A stretch of 64,000 nt of DNA, taken from Tautonia sociabilis (lineage in GTDB: Bacteria > Planctomycetota > Planctomycetia > Isosphaerales > Isosphaeraceae). Each line of letters opens with the position of its first letter. Position 1 is the stretch's first letter. The notes below the pieces were generated by a model, which was not told the DNA's origin, made no database searches, and worked only from the letters and a program-made list of their open reading frames with translations. Below are positions 31,079 to 40,547 of the stretch, in pieces. The stretch covers positions 1-64,000 of the forward strand of contig NZ_RYZH01000004.1 in NCBI RefSeq assembly GCF_003977685.1. The letters are read 5' to 3'. The position numbers and the translations under genes are program-made.

Positions 31079-32157
31079 ACGCCTTCCTGCTCGCGGTGGT
31101 GGCAATCGCGGCCCAACACGGAGAGACGGACACGCACAGGGAGTTCCTCGAAGCGATCAGGATCGCTTATGAGAGCAACCTGGCGAAGATGCCGTTCGCG
31201 ACCATCGAGATGATTCACGTTGACGGCTCTGCCGAGACCCTGGAGGACGCGCGGGCCGGGAGGATCGATGACCCGATCGAGGCGAAATGCACCTATCGAT
31301 TCCACGGCGATGACCGCCTCTATCTCAGGACGTTCGACCTTGCGGACATGGACCGGACCTCGGTCGAACTCCCCGCGAACCGGACCGCGATCCGGGTCAG
31401 CTCCTCCCGAGCCTTGACGGATGGCGAGCGGACGATTGTCGAGTATACGAGCGGCAGCACGTCGAGCGGGGTGGGAATGCACAATGGCGTCGGCCCGTTT
31501 CGCGAGGCGTCCGACATCCCGCTCGACTTGGGCCTGCCCGAGGAATTGCGCGGGGGTCTCGGCCTGTCGCTCCGCCGAGTGCTCGACGACGACGGGACCA
31601 AGTACTGGATCAACGAGGTCGTCGAGGACGACGGTCAGGGGATCGCCCGGATCGAGATCGGCTTCCCGGAGGGGACGGTGACCTACTGGGTCGACCTCGA
31701 GCGGGGCTGCATTCCGATCCGATCCCTGAGCGACGCGAAGGGTTCCCGGGTCGAGGACTCGTTTGAAGACATCCGGCTGGTTGATGGCGTTGCCTACTAC
31801 CCGTTCGTCTCGACCACTCACTTCTCGGGCAAGGTTCAACAGAACCGAGTGACGGCGATGGACCTGACGACTCCACCCCCGCCCGACTCGTTTCAGCTCG
31901 AATTTCCTCGGGAGCGTTCGATCATCAACGGCGATACGGACGTCACGTATCCCGCTCGGAAGGTCTGGCGGCTGGCGTCTCTGCCCTCGGCCGACTCGCC
32001 GGCCGTCACCCGATTTCCCTCCGCTTCCTCGGCGGCGCCGCCACCCCAAGCCGGGGAACGCGAACCGGGGCCGTCGTCGAAGGTGCTGCTGGCGGCCGCG
32101 GCGGCTGTTCTGCTCGCCGTGGCGACGGGTCTGGCCTGGCTCCGGCGTCGGGGATGA
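31075..32157 (+). CDS. LolA-like secreted or membrane-anchored protein, unknown function
   Basis: A 360-residue protein without a recognised family. A short N-terminal signal ([14 protein letters not shown]) and a C-terminal helix ([23 protein letters not shown] followed by RRRG) frame a beta-rich body. Strands such as [35 protein letters not shown] and [15 protein letters not shown] recall the LolA/LolB-like lipid-binding fold seen in planctomycete outer-membrane-lipoprotein-sorting-type proteins. The tail before the helix is Pro/Ser-rich. Four-base overlaps join it to the genes on both sides, so the three are translated together. Confidence 0.6.
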   Translation: MNAFLLAVVAIAAQHGETDTHREFLEAIRIAYESNLAKMPFATIEMIHVDGSAETLEDARAGRIDDPIEAKCTYRFHGDDRLYLRTFDLADMDRTSVELPANRTAIRVSSSRALTDGERTIVEYTSGSTSSGVGMHNGVGPFREASDIPLDLGLPEELRGGLGLSLRRVLDDDGTKYWINEVVEDDGQGIARIEIGFPEGTVTYWVDLERGCIPIRSLSDAKGSRVEDSFEDIRLVDGVAYYPFVSTTHFSGKVQQNRVTAMDLTTPPPPDSFQLEFPRERSIINGDTDVTYPARKVWRLASLPSADSPAVTRFPSASSAAPPPQAGEREPGPSSKVLLAAAAAVLLAVATGLAWLRRRG

Positions 32158-33233
32158 GCCGGGGCGTGACGACTCGTTCGCGACTCGAGGCGAAGAGGGC
32201 GGGGATCATGCGAGGACGACGCGGCGTGACGCTGATCGAACTGCTGGTTGTCATGGCGGTCATCGGCATCCTGATCGGCCTGTTGCTGCCGGCGGTGCAA
32301 TCGGCCCGGGAGGCGGCCAGGAGGGCCCAGTGCGCGAACAACCTCAAGCAGATCGGCCTGGCGTTGCACGCCTACGAGGCCGCGAGCGGCCGGTTCCCGG
32401 CGACGCATCACGACGAAGTTCCCGAGGGGCAACACCGTCCCGGGTTCATCCACCAGTTCAGCCCGCTGGCCATGATCTTGCCCCACCTGGACCAGGTGGC
32501 CCTGTACGACTTGGTGAATCTCTCGCTGGCGCCGGCCTTCCCGCTCGGGTTGTCGGCGAACGCGACGGCGATGCTGACCTCGGTGGGGACGTTCCTCTGC
32601 CCCTCGGACGGTGAATCCCCGGTCCAGGGGTACGGCCGGAACAGCTATCGAATGAACCAGGGGCACCAGGCCGCGCCCCGGATCGAGCCGGCGGATGGAT
32701 CGACCCCAAGGCCGCTCACCCCGCCCTTCATGGCCTTCGTTGCCCGGAGCGCGGCCGGGTTCCGTGACGGCCTGTCGCACACCGTGGGGGCCTCCGAGCG
32801 GCTCCAGGGGGATTGGACGCGCGGCCCGTTCCGGCGCGGCGGGGACTATCCCCTGGGTCGGGACCTGAACACCGTGTCCTATCCCTCGATCGACGCGGTG
32901 GCCGCCGCCTGCGAGGCGCTGGACCGTGGTCGGGTGCCGGTCGAGTCGCGAGGCGGCGAGAGCTGGCTGATCTCCGGCTTCCACTTCACCACGTTCAACG
33001 TCTGCTCGGGGCCCAACGGCGGCCGGGATTGCTCGTTCCGGGAAGATACGACCCAATTCACCCAGCGGGCTCTGCTCCAATTCGGCTGCTTCAGTGCCTC
33101 CAGCGCCCACCCGGGCGGTGTGCACGCGATGCTGATGGACGGTCGCGTCCGGTTCGTCACGGATTCGATCGCGCTGGAGACCTGGCGGTCGCTGGCGACG
33201 ATCGACGGGGGCGAGGTCGTGGACCTGGAGTGA
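32154..33233 (+). CDS. DUF1559 (H-X9-DG) pseudopilin-like protein
   Basis: A 359-residue pseudopilin-like protein. Prepilin motif [20 protein letters not shown] is followed by [20 protein letters not shown]9-DG reads [12 protein letters not shown] at about residue 318. It ends in [11 protein letters not shown], unlike the SADQY end of the two other DUF1559 proteins here. The start at 32154 overlaps the upstream stop (ATGA); ATG at 32208 would leave a shorter, more usual leader before the pilin motif. Third gene of the DUF1573/LolA-like/DUF1559 operon. Confidence 0.9.
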   Translation: MSRGVTTRSRLEAKRAGIMRGRRGVTLIELLVVMAVIGILIGLLLPAVQSAREAARRAQCANNLKQIGLALHAYEAASGRFPATHHDEVPEGQHRPGFIHQFSPLAMILPHLDQVALYDLVNLSLAPAFPLGLSANATAMLTSVGTFLCPSDGESPVQGYGRNSYRMNQGHQAAPRIEPADGSTPRPLTPPFMAFVARSAAGFRDGLSHTVGASERLQGDWTRGPFRRGGDYPLGRDLNTVSYPSIDAVAAACEALDRGRVPVESRGGESWLISGFHFTTFNVCSGPNGGRDCSFREDTTQFTQRALLQFGCFSASSAHPGGVHAMLMDGRVRFVTDSIALETWRSLATIDGGEVVDLE

Positions 33234-33247
33234 CGGACCCAACCGGT

Positions 33248-34483
33248 TCAGATTCCCGCCAGCACCTTGGCGCGGCCGACGCGCTGGAGGCCCAGGACGA
33301 AGGCGGCCGTGCGCAGGGGGATGCCCTGGCGGCGGGCGAGGTCGAACACGGCGGCGGTGCTCTCGACGTGGCGGCGGTCCTGCTCGGCGCGGACCTGCTC
33401 GATGGTCCAGCGGAAGTGCTGGAGGTTCTGGACCCACTCGAAGTAGCTGACGACCACGCCGCCGGCGTTGGCGAGGATGTCGGGGATGACCGGGATCTCC
33501 CGGCGCTGGAAGACCTCGTCGGCCTCGGGCCAGGTGGGGCTGTTGGCGGCCTCGACGATCGCTCGGGCGCGGACCTCCTCGGCCAGGCTGGCGTCGAAGA
33601 CGCCGCCGAGGGCCGCGGGGATGAGCAGGTCGCACTCGGTCGTCAGCAGGCGTTCGTTCGTGCCGGCCTCGCCGTCGGGGAAGCCGACGACCTTGCGGTG
33701 GGCGGCGGCGTGCCGCTGCAGGGCCGGGATGTCCAGCCCCTCGGGGTTGAAGACGGCGCCGTAGGCGTCGGAGACGGCGATGACCTTCGCCCCCAGGTCG
33801 TGCAGCTCCCTGGCGGTGAAGCTGCCGACGTTGCCGAAGCCCTGCACGGCGACGGTCACGCCCGCGACCGGCCGGTCATACGCCAGCCGAAGGAACTCCC
33901 GGACGACGATGGCGACGCCGTGGCCGGTGGCGCTCTCCCGGCCGAGCGAGCCGTGCAGCTCGACCGGCTTGCCCGTGACCACGGCCGGGTGGTGGCCGTG
34001 GAACTTGGAGTACTCGTTCATGATCCAGGCCATCACCTGGGCGTCGGTGCCGACGTCCGGGGCCGGGATGTCCTTGTCGGGGCCGATGAAGTCGTGGATC
34101 TGCTGGACGAAGCGTCGGGTGATGCGCTCGACCTCGGCCCGGGACAGCGCGTTGGGGTCGCAGTTGACGCCCCCCTTGCCGCCGCCGAAGGGGAGGTCGA
34201 CGATGGCGGTCTTCCAGGTCATCAGGCTGGCCAGCGACCTCGCCTCGTCCTCGTCGACGCTGGGGTGGTAGCGCAGGCCTCCCTTGAAGGGCCCCCGGGC
34301 GTTGTCGTGCTGGACGCGGTAGCCGATGAAGTTGCCGATCTGGCCGGAGTCCATCTCGATGGCGACCTCGACGCGAAGCTCGCGCTCGGGCGTCTCCAGC
34401 AGCACGCGCATGTTGTCCGACAGGCCGAGGATCGCCGCCGCCTGCCGGAAGTAGTGGTTCGTGGCCTCGAAGAAGGCGAGCAT
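33248..34483 (-). CDS. Glu/Leu/Phe/Val dehydrogenase, probable glutamate dehydrogenase
   Basis: A 411-residue amino-acid dehydrogenase. The substrate domain has [11 protein letters not shown] (Lys at about 67), [17 protein letters not shown] (catalytic Lys region about 91-103) and [10 protein letters not shown]. The NAD(P) domain starts with [11 protein letters not shown] at about 208-218. Length and motifs fit hexameric glutamate dehydrogenase of the GdhA/GudB type, which links 2-oxoglutarate and ammonia to glutamate. The start at 34483 ([16 protein letters not shown]) matches the usual family N-terminus. Cofactor choice cannot be told with confidence. Confidence 0.93.
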   Translation of the reverse strand: MLAFFEATNHYFRQAAAILGLSDNMRVLLETPERELRVEVAIEMDSGQIGNFIGYRVQHDNARGPFKGGLRYHPSVDEDEARSLASLMTWKTAIVDLPFGGGKGGVNCDPNALSRAEVERITRRFVQQIHDFIGPDKDIPAPDVGTDAQVMAWIMNEYSKFHGHHPAVVTGKPVELHGSLGRESATGHGVAIVVREFLRLAYDRPVAGVTVAVQGFGNVGSFTARELHDLGAKVIAVSDAYGAVFNPEGLDIPALQRHAAAHRKVVGFPDGEAGTNERLLTTECDLLIPAALGGVFDASLAEEVRARAIVEAANSPTWPEADEVFQRREIPVIPDILANAGGVVVSYFEWVQNLQHFRWTIEQVRAEQDRRHVESTAAVFDLARRQGIPLRTAAFVLGLQRVGRAKVLAGI

Positions 34484-34700
34484 CGGCGGGGGGACCCGAT
34501 CGGGAAGGGGGATGGACGGCCTCGCCGCTCGATCGTACCGACGGGCCCGGGGGCCTGACAAGAAACGCCGCGTCCGGGGCACGCTCGCCGGGCGCATCCG
34601 GGCATCGGCACAGTGGTTGCGGCGATCCCGGCGGCGAGGCGGCCAAGCCCCTCGGCGTCCGGAAGAGGAGCTTCCCCCGGCGGTCGCGATCCGGACCGAA

Positions 34701-34720
34701 GCGACGCGACGCGACGCGAC
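34701..34720. repeat. (GCGAC)4 intergenic pentamer repeat
   Basis: Four perfect copies of a five-base unit between the divergent glutamate dehydrogenase and marR genes. Confidence 0.85.
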
Positions 34721-34881
34721 GCCGATCGCCCGGGAGTCGTCGAGGAACCGAGGCCTGCCTCCGAACCCCCGGGCGCCGACCCTCGCCGGGCTCCCTCCGG
34801 ATCGAGCCGATCGGCTCTCCCCCGGCCCGGTTGCTCCTGGACTGGGCTCGGGGGGCGTGTATAACAGAAGTTGACGAGATC

Positions 34882-34895
34882 GTTAGCCCGCTAAC
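34882..34895. promoter_or_regulatory. palindromic operator candidate for MarR
   Basis: A perfect inverted repeat, GTTAGC-CC-GCTAAC, lies about 110 bases before the marR start and just downstream of a TATAAC hexamer. Size and symmetry suit a winged-helix dimer of the MarR family, so it may be the site of autorepression. Binding is inferred. Confidence 0.45.
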
Positions 34896-35006
34896 CTTCC
34901 CGCCGACGCTCATACCAAGGAGAGAGGCCCCGGTCGCCCGGTCCATCCCGGCCCGGCGACCCCGATTCCGCCTCGTCCCGCGGGGCGACCAATCAGGGGG
35001 GCGCGC

Positions 35007-35579
35007 GTGCTCCATTACGATTTCGAACAGAGCTTGATCTATCGGGTCTGCTCGGCGTCTCAGGCGCTGGAGAAGGCGCTGAACGACGAGCTGGCGCCGC
35101 TGGGGATCACGCACCGGCAGTGGCAGGTGCTCGGCTGGCTGGCGCTGGAGGGGAGGCTGTCGCAGTCGGAGCTGGCCGACCGGATGCGGATCGAGCCGCC
35201 GACGCTGGCCGGCATCGTCGACCGCATGGAGCGGGACGGCTGGCTGGAGCGGTCCCCCTGCCCGGGGGACCGGCGGCGGAAGCTGCTCTCGCCGACCGAG
35301 CGGGTGGCGCCGGTCTGGGAGGCGATCGCCTCGGCGGCCCGCCGCGTCCGGGCCCGAGCCTCCCAGGGGTTCAGCGAGGCGGAGCTGCTCCTCCTGTTCG
35401 CCGCGCTGGAACGGATCCGGAAGAACATCACCTCGCCCGCTCCCGCTTCCTCGTCCGCGTCCGCGTCCGCGTCCGCTCCCTCGCCGTCCTCCTGCCCGTC
35501 CTCATCGTCCGCATCGTCCGCATCGTCACCCACACCCCCGACGCCCTCGCCCGCTCTTGCCGAGGATCGACGCCGATGA
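35007..35579 (+). CDS. MarR family transcriptional regulator
   Basis: A 190-residue MarR-type repressor. The winged helix spans about residues 30-105: THRQWQVLGWLALEG, LSQSELADRMRIEPPTLAGIVDRMERDGWL and the wing SPCPGDRRRKLLSPT. It starts with GTG. From about residue 142 it carries a Ser/Ala/Pro-rich tail of nearly 50 residues that the family normally lacks, partly encoded by the (GTCCGC)4 repeat. It overlaps the downstream HlyD gene by four bases, so it probably controls this efflux operon in response to a small molecule. Confidence 0.9.
   Translation: MLHYDFEQSLIYRVCSASQALEKALNDELAPLGITHRQWQVLGWLALEGRLSQSELADRMRIEPPTLAGIVDRMERDGWLERSPCPGDRRRKLLSPTERVAPVWEAIASAARRVRARASQGFSEAELLLLFAALERIRKNITSPAPASSSASASASAPSPSSCPSSSSASSASSPTPPTPSPALAEDRRR
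35453..35476. repeat. (GTCCGC)4 in-frame hexamer repeat
   Basis: Four perfect hexamers inside the 3' part of the marR gene, giving the alternating Ser-Ala stretch of its unusual tail. Confidence 0.9.
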
Positions 35580-36913
35580 ACAGCCGAGGAGTGAGCCGAT
35601 CCCGATCCCGATTCCGACCTCGCCTGGCGATCGCCGCGGGGGCGGTGCTGGCCTCGATGGCCGCCGGGGCCCCGGCGGGGGCGCAGTCGGGGGGGCCGAC
35701 GCCCGTGGCGTCGTCGACGGTCGTGCGGCGGAGCGTGGCCGAGGGGAGGAGCTTCGTCGGCTCGGTGATGCCGGTGCGGCAGAGCACCGTTGGCAGCACG
35801 GTCGAGGAGCGGGTGGCGGCGTTCCTGGTGGAGGAGGGGCAGCGCGTCGAGCAGGGGCAGCCGCTGGTCCAGCTGCGGACCAAGACGCTGGAGATCGAGC
35901 TGGCCGGCGCGAAGGCCGAGCTGGAGGCGCTCCGCCAGGAGCTGGCCGAGCTGGAGAACGGCACCCGCCCCGAGGAGATCAAACGGGGAGAGGCCGAGCT
36001 CGCCCGAGCCGCCGCCCTGCGCGACTACGCCCAGGCCGCCCGTCGCCGGTTCGAGGACCTGACCCGGAGGAGCCAGGCCAGCCCTCAGGAGCTGGACGAG
36101 GCGATCTCCAACGCCGAGGCCGCCGCGCAGGCGTACAACGCCGCCAGGGCGGCGCTCGACCTGCTCATCGCCGGCCCCCGGGCCGAGCAGGTGGCCCGGG
36201 CCCGGGCCAAGGTGTCGGCCCAGGAGGAGGTGGTCCGCCGGCTGGAGGACCGCCTGGCCGAGCACACGATCGTCGCCCCGTTCACCGGCTACGTGGCCGC
36301 CGAGCACACCGAGGTTGGCCAGTGGCTCGGCCAGGGGGACCCGGTGGTCGAGCTGGTCGAGCTCGACGAGGTCGACGTGGCCATCAACGTCATCGAGGAT
36401 GATATCCGGTATATCCACGCCGGCACCCCGGCCCGGGTCGAGGTCGGCGCCCTTCCCGAGGAGGCGTTCACCGGGGCGGTGGCGATCATCGTCCCGAAGG
36501 CCGACCTGCGCTCGAGGACCTTCCCGGTGAAGGTCCGCCTGCCGAACGACGCCTCGGAGGGAGACCCGCTGCTGAAGGCCGGCATGCTCGCCCGGGTGAC
36601 GCTGCCGGTCGGGCCGGAGCACGACTCGCTGCTGGTCCTCAAGGACGCCCTGGTGCTCGGCGGCGCCGAGCCGATCGTCTGGGTGATCGACGGCGCCAGC
36701 GGCGACCCGGCGGCGGGCACCGTCCGGCCGGTCCCCGTGACGCTGGGAGTGGCCGAGGGGGCCCTGATCGAGGTCATCGGCCCGCTCGAGGCCGGCGCCC
36801 AGATCGTTGTTCAGGGGAACGAGCGGCTCAAGCCGGGGCAGGAGGTCCAGGTGATCCGCACGGTCGACCCCGGCGCCGACACCGTCGCCTCCTCCCGGAC
36901 GATCGCCCGATAG
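35576..36913 (+). CDS. HlyD/AcrA-type periplasmic adaptor protein
   Basis: A 445-residue membrane fusion protein of an RND pump. A signal region (RLAIAAGAVLASMAAGAPAGA) precedes a biotinyl-lipoyl-like domain: RSFVGSVMPVRQSTVGSTV, then VEEGQRVEQGQPLVQL. A helical hairpin follows (about residues 105-225, Ala/Glu-rich coiled coil) and the lipoyl half returns with IVAPFTGYVAAEHTEVGQWL. Beta-barrel and membrane-proximal domains end the protein. No lipobox is present. Start at 35576 overlaps marR by four bases. No outer-membrane factor gene lies in this operon, so a TolC-like partner must be elsewhere. Confidence 0.9.
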   Translation: MNSRGVSRSRSRFRPRLAIAAGAVLASMAAGAPAGAQSGGPTPVASSTVVRRSVAEGRSFVGSVMPVRQSTVGSTVEERVAAFLVEEGQRVEQGQPLVQLRTKTLEIELAGAKAELEALRQELAELENGTRPEEIKRGEAELARAAALRDYAQAARRRFEDLTRRSQASPQELDEAISNAEAAAQAYNAARAALDLLIAGPRAEQVARARAKVSAQEEVVRRLEDRLAEHTIVAPFTGYVAAEHTEVGQWLGQGDPVVELVELDEVDVAINVIEDDIRYIHAGTPARVEVGALPEEAFTGAVAIIVPKADLRSRTFPVKVRLPNDASEGDPLLKAGMLARVTLPVGPEHDSLLVLKDALVLGGAEPIVWVIDGASGDPAAGTVRPVPVTLGVAEGALIEVIGPLEAGAQIVVQGNERLKPGQEVQVIRTVDPGADTVASSRTIAR

Positions 36914-36989
36914 CCAGGCCACGCGAACGCCCGCCATCCCCCTCGAAGTCCCTTCCCCCGACGACCGCCCCACGGCCGAGGCCTCCCCG

Positions 36990-39900
36990 ATGCACCCGAG
37001 CGACGATTCCGAGCCCCGGGGCGGCGACCTGATCGCCGCCTGCGTGTCGAACAAGGTGAAGGTCGCCGTCGGCGTCCTGCTGGTGGCGCTCTTTGGCTCC
37101 ATCGCGCTGCTGACGATGCCCACGCAGCTGACCCCCGAGGTCCAGGTCCCGACGATCACCGTCGAGACCCGATGGCCGGGGGCCAGCCCTCAGGAGGTGG
37201 AGCGGCAGATCGTCCTGGAGCAGGAGGAACAGCTCAAGAGCGTCGAGGGGGTCGTCGAGATGACCTCCGAGGCGACCGACTCCCGAGCCCGGATCACCCT
37301 GGAGTTCAGCGTCGGTACCGACCTGGCCGAGTCCCTGCTGAAGGTCAGCACCCGGCTGCAACAGGTGCCCGAGTATCCCGAGGACGCCGACGAGCCGGTC
37401 ATCAGCACCTCCAGCCTGTCCGACCGGCCGATCGCCCGCTACATCATCGGCCAGGTGCCGGCCGGCGACGACGAGATCCGGGCCTTCATCGCCGAGCACC
37501 CCGACCTGGAGGACGTGCTCGGCCCCGCCCTGCGAACCGAGCACATCAGCCTCCGGCTGTTCCGGCTCCGGAGGGCCGCCCAGGATCACCCCGAGGTGGC
37601 CGCCCTGCTGCCCGAGCCGTTCGACGTCTCCACGCTGCGGAAATTCAGCGAGGACGTGGTCGAGCCCCGGCTGGAGCGCGTGCCCGGCGTGGCCGACGCC
37701 GAAACCCTCGGCGGCCGCGAGGTCGAGATGCAGGTGATCGTCGACCCCGAGCGGCTCGCCGCCCGGCAACTGACGATCGCCGACGTGCGCGACGCCCTGC
37801 GGAACCAGAACGTCGACACCTCCGGCGGCGACTTCTGGGAGGGGAAACGCCGCTATGTCGTCCGCACCCTCGGGCAGTTCCGCAGCCCCGAGCAGGTCGG
37901 CGCCGTCATCATCGCCCGCCGAGACGACGCCCCGGTCTACGTCCGAGACGTGGCCGAGGTCCAGATCGGCTACCGAAAGCCCGACAGCGTCGTCCGCCGC
38001 TACGGCGAGTCGGTCATCTCGCTGGCCGTCCAGCGCGAGACGGGGGCCAACGTGCTGGAGGTCCTCCGGGGGCTGGACGAGGCGATGGCCGAGCTGAACG
38101 CCGGGGTGCTCAAGCCCATGGGCGTGCAGCTGATGGAGACCTACGACGAGACGGACTACATCTACTCGGCCATCGACCTGGTGCAGAACAACATCATCAT
38201 CGGCGGCCTGCTGACGGTCGCCGTGCTGCTGGTCTTCCTCCGCAGCGGCCGGTCGACGCTGGTCATCGGGCTGGCGATCCCGACGAGCATCGTGGGCACG
38301 TTCCTGATCCTCAGCCTGCTGGGCAGATCGCTGAACGTCATCAGCCTGGCGGGCCTGGCCTTCGCCGTCGGCATGCTGGTGGACAACGCGGTCGTCGTGC
38401 TGGAGAACATCTACCAGCACCGAGAGCGCGGCGACCGCGTCATGAAGGCCGCCGTTCGGGGGACGAAGGAGGTCTGGGGGGCGGTCCTCTCCTCGACGCT
38501 GACCACCCTGGCGGTCTTCCTGCCGGTGCTGTTCATCGAGGAGGAGGCCGGGCAGCTGTTCCGGGATATCGCCCTGGCGATCAGTGCCGCGGTCGGGCTG
38601 TCGCTGGTCGTCTCGATCACGGTGATCCCCACCGCCGCGGCGGCGATCCTCCGGGATCGGAAGAAGGCCCCGGCGGTGGTGGTCGGGTCGAACGGCGCGA
38701 CGCCCCACCTCGGGTCGGGGCGCAACGGCTCCCCCGCGACGGCGGCGGTCGGGCAGGGGGGGCGGTCGTGGCGGTCGCTGCTCTCGCCGCTGGACGCCCT
38801 CGGGCGCCGGTTCGTCGCGCTGGCGGTGGCGATCAACCGCTGGCTGCTGGGCGGCCTGACGCGCCGGCTGGTCACGGCGGCCGTGCTCGTCGTGGGCGCC
38901 ATCGGGGTCAGCTCCTTGCTGCTGCCGAAGGTGGAGTACCTGCCCTCGGGCAACCGGAACCTGGTCTTCGGCATCGTGCAGCCGCCGCCGGGCTACAACC
39001 TCGACCAGTTGATGGCGATGGGAGAGGAGATCCAGCAGGCGCTGGCTCCCTCCTGGGACGTCGATCCGGGCTCGGCCGAGGCGCGTAACGGCGAGTACCC
39101 GATGATCAGCGACTTCTTCTTCGTCGCCCGGGGCCGCCAGATCTTCATGGGCCTGCGCAGCTCCGACCCGCTGCGGGCGGCCGACCTGATCCCCCTGGTC
39201 CGCGGCGTGGGCAAGAAGATCCCCGGCTCGATCGTCGTGGCCAAGCAGTCGAGCCTCTTCGAGTCGGGGATCACCGCGGGCCGAACCGTCGAGATCGAGA
39301 TCATCGGCCCCGACCTGGAGAAGCTCGTCGACCTCGGCGGCCGGGTGCTGGGGCAGGTCAACCAGCTCATCCCCGACGTCCAGGCCCGGCCCGTGCCCAG
39401 CCTGGACCTGTCCAGCCCCGAGGTGCACGTCATCCCCAAGTGGGAGCAGGCGGCCGACCTGGGGGTGAACGCGGCCGACCTGGGCTACATCGTCGACGCC
39501 CTGGTCGACGGCGCCTACGCCAGCGACTACTACCGCGGCGGCGAGAAGATCGACCTGACCCTCATCGGCCGCCAGCGGTTCGCCACCCGGACGCAGGACC
39601 TGCAATCCCTGGCCATCGCCACCCCCTCCGGCCAGCTCGTGCCGCTGGCGGCGGTGGCCGACGTCCAGCTCCGGAGCGGCCCCGAGCAGATCGACCACCG
39701 CGAGCGCCAGCGGGCCATCACCATCGAGGTCACCCCTCCTCCCGAGGTCCCGCTGGAGGCGGCCATGGACCTGATCCGATCCGAGATCGTCCTCCCGCTG
39801 GAGGAGGGGGGAGAGCTGGACGGGACGACCCGCATCAACCTCTCCGGCACCGCCGACAAGCTGCGGCAGACCTGGAACGCCCTGCGGTGGAACGTCCTGC

Positions 39901-40460
39901 TGGCGCTGATCATCACCTACCTGCTGATGGCCGCGCTGTTCGAGTCGTGGCTCTACCCGCTGGTGATCATCCTCAGCGTGCCGCTGGGGGCCGTCGGCGG
40001 GCTGGCCGGGCTGAAGCTGCTCAACCTGTTCGTGCTCCAGCCGCTGGACGTGCTGACGATGCTCGGCTTCGTCATCCTGATTGGCACGGTGGTGAACAAC
40101 CCGATCCTGATCGTCCACCAGGCGCTGATCCACATCCGGGAGGAGGGCATGCCCACCGACCGGGCGATCGTCGAGGCCGTCCGCAGCCGCATCCGGCCCA
40201 TCTTCATGACGACCACGACCACGGTGCTCGGTCTGCTGCCGCTGGTCCTCTTCCCCGGGGCCGGCAGCGAGCTGTACCGAGGGCTGGGCAGCGTGGTGCT
40301 CGGCGGCCTGATCGCCTCGACCGTCTTCACCATCATCCTCGTCCCCACCCTCTTCAGCCTGGCGCTGCAGGCCCGAGACGGGCTGGCCCGCCTGCTCGGC
40401 CGATCGGTCGAGGCCGAGGCCGGATTGATCGAGGAGCCGCAGCCGATCGTCGCCGCCTGA
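36990..40460 (+). CDS. RND efflux permease (AcrB/HAE superfamily)
   Basis: A 1156-residue inner-membrane pump with the RND layout: helix 1 (VKVAVGVLLVALFGSIALLTMP), a large porter loop with VETRWPGASPQEVERQI, helices 2-6, a second porter loop and helices 8-12. It is longer than AcrB because of an added segment near residues 165-215 and a linker near 555-610 rich in Gly/Ser. In helix 4 the motif GMLVDNAVVVLENI keeps one of the two relay Asp residues and has Asn for the other. In helix 10 GTVVNNPILIV has Asn where AcrB has the relay Lys. Such variants exist in other RND branches, but they make the proton path here atypical. 76 bases after the adaptor gene; substrate unknown. Confidence 0.92.
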   Translation: MHPSDDSEPRGGDLIAACVSNKVKVAVGVLLVALFGSIALLTMPTQLTPEVQVPTITVETRWPGASPQEVERQIVLEQEEQLKSVEGVVEMTSEATDSRARITLEFSVGTDLAESLLKVSTRLQQVPEYPEDADEPVISTSSLSDRPIARYIIGQVPAGDDEIRAFIAEHPDLEDVLGPALRTEHISLRLFRLRRAAQDHPEVAALLPEPFDVSTLRKFSEDVVEPRLERVPGVADAETLGGREVEMQVIVDPERLAARQLTIADVRDALRNQNVDTSGGDFWEGKRRYVVRTLGQFRSPEQVGAVIIARRDDAPVYVRDVAEVQIGYRKPDSVVRRYGESVISLAVQRETGANVLEVLRGLDEAMAELNAGVLKPMGVQLMETYDETDYIYSAIDLVQNNIIIGGLLTVAVLLVFLRSGRSTLVIGLAIPTSIVGTFLILSLLGRSLNVISLAGLAFAVGMLVDNAVVVLENIYQHRERGDRVMKAAVRGTKEVWGAVLSSTLTTLAVFLPVLFIEEEAGQLFRDIALAISAAVGLSLVVSITVIPTAAAAILRDRKKAPAVVVGSNGATPHLGSGRNGSPATAAVGQGGRSWRSLLSPLDALGRRFVALAVAINRWLLGGLTRRLVTAAVLVVGAIGVSSLLLPKVEYLPSGNRNLVFGIVQPPPGYNLDQLMAMGEEIQQALAPSWDVDPGSAEARNGEYPMISDFFFVARGRQIFMGLRSSDPLRAADLIPLVRGVGKKIPGSIVVAKQSSLFESGITAGRTVEIEIIGPDLEKLVDLGGRVLGQVNQLIPDVQARPVPSLDLSSPEVHVIPKWEQAADLGVNAADLGYIVDALVDGAYASDYYRGGEKIDLTLIGRQRFATRTQDLQSLAIATPSGQLVPLAAVADVQLRSGPEQIDHRERQRAITIEVTPPPEVPLEAAMDLIRSEIVLPLEEGGELDGTTRINLSGTADKLRQTWNALRWNVLLALIITYLLMAALFESWLYPLVIILSVPLGAVGGLAGLKLLNLFVLQPLDVLTMLGFVILIGTVVNNPILIVHQALIHIREEGMPTDRAIVEAVRSRIRPIFMTTTTTVLGLLPLVLFPGAGSELYRGLGSVVLGGLIASTVFTIILVPTLFSLALQARDGLARLLGRSVEAEAGLIEEPQPIVAA

Positions 40461-40547
40461 CCAGGGGAGGATCGGCCGGTGATCCGTGCCGTCGCGTCGG
40501 TTCGTTCCGATCCGCTCGGAACCGATCCGGTGGGATCCGATCCGAGA

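Larger units (their letters stand above)
34484..35006. other. divergent region between glutamate dehydrogenase and marR
   Basis: No gene is supported. It holds a (GCGAC)4 repeat at 34701-34720, a -10-like TATAAC at 34860-34865 and a perfect palindrome at 34882-34895. TTGACG at 34871 may be a -35 box, but the spacing to the next AT-rich hexamer (TAACCT) is only 15. Confidence 0.45.
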
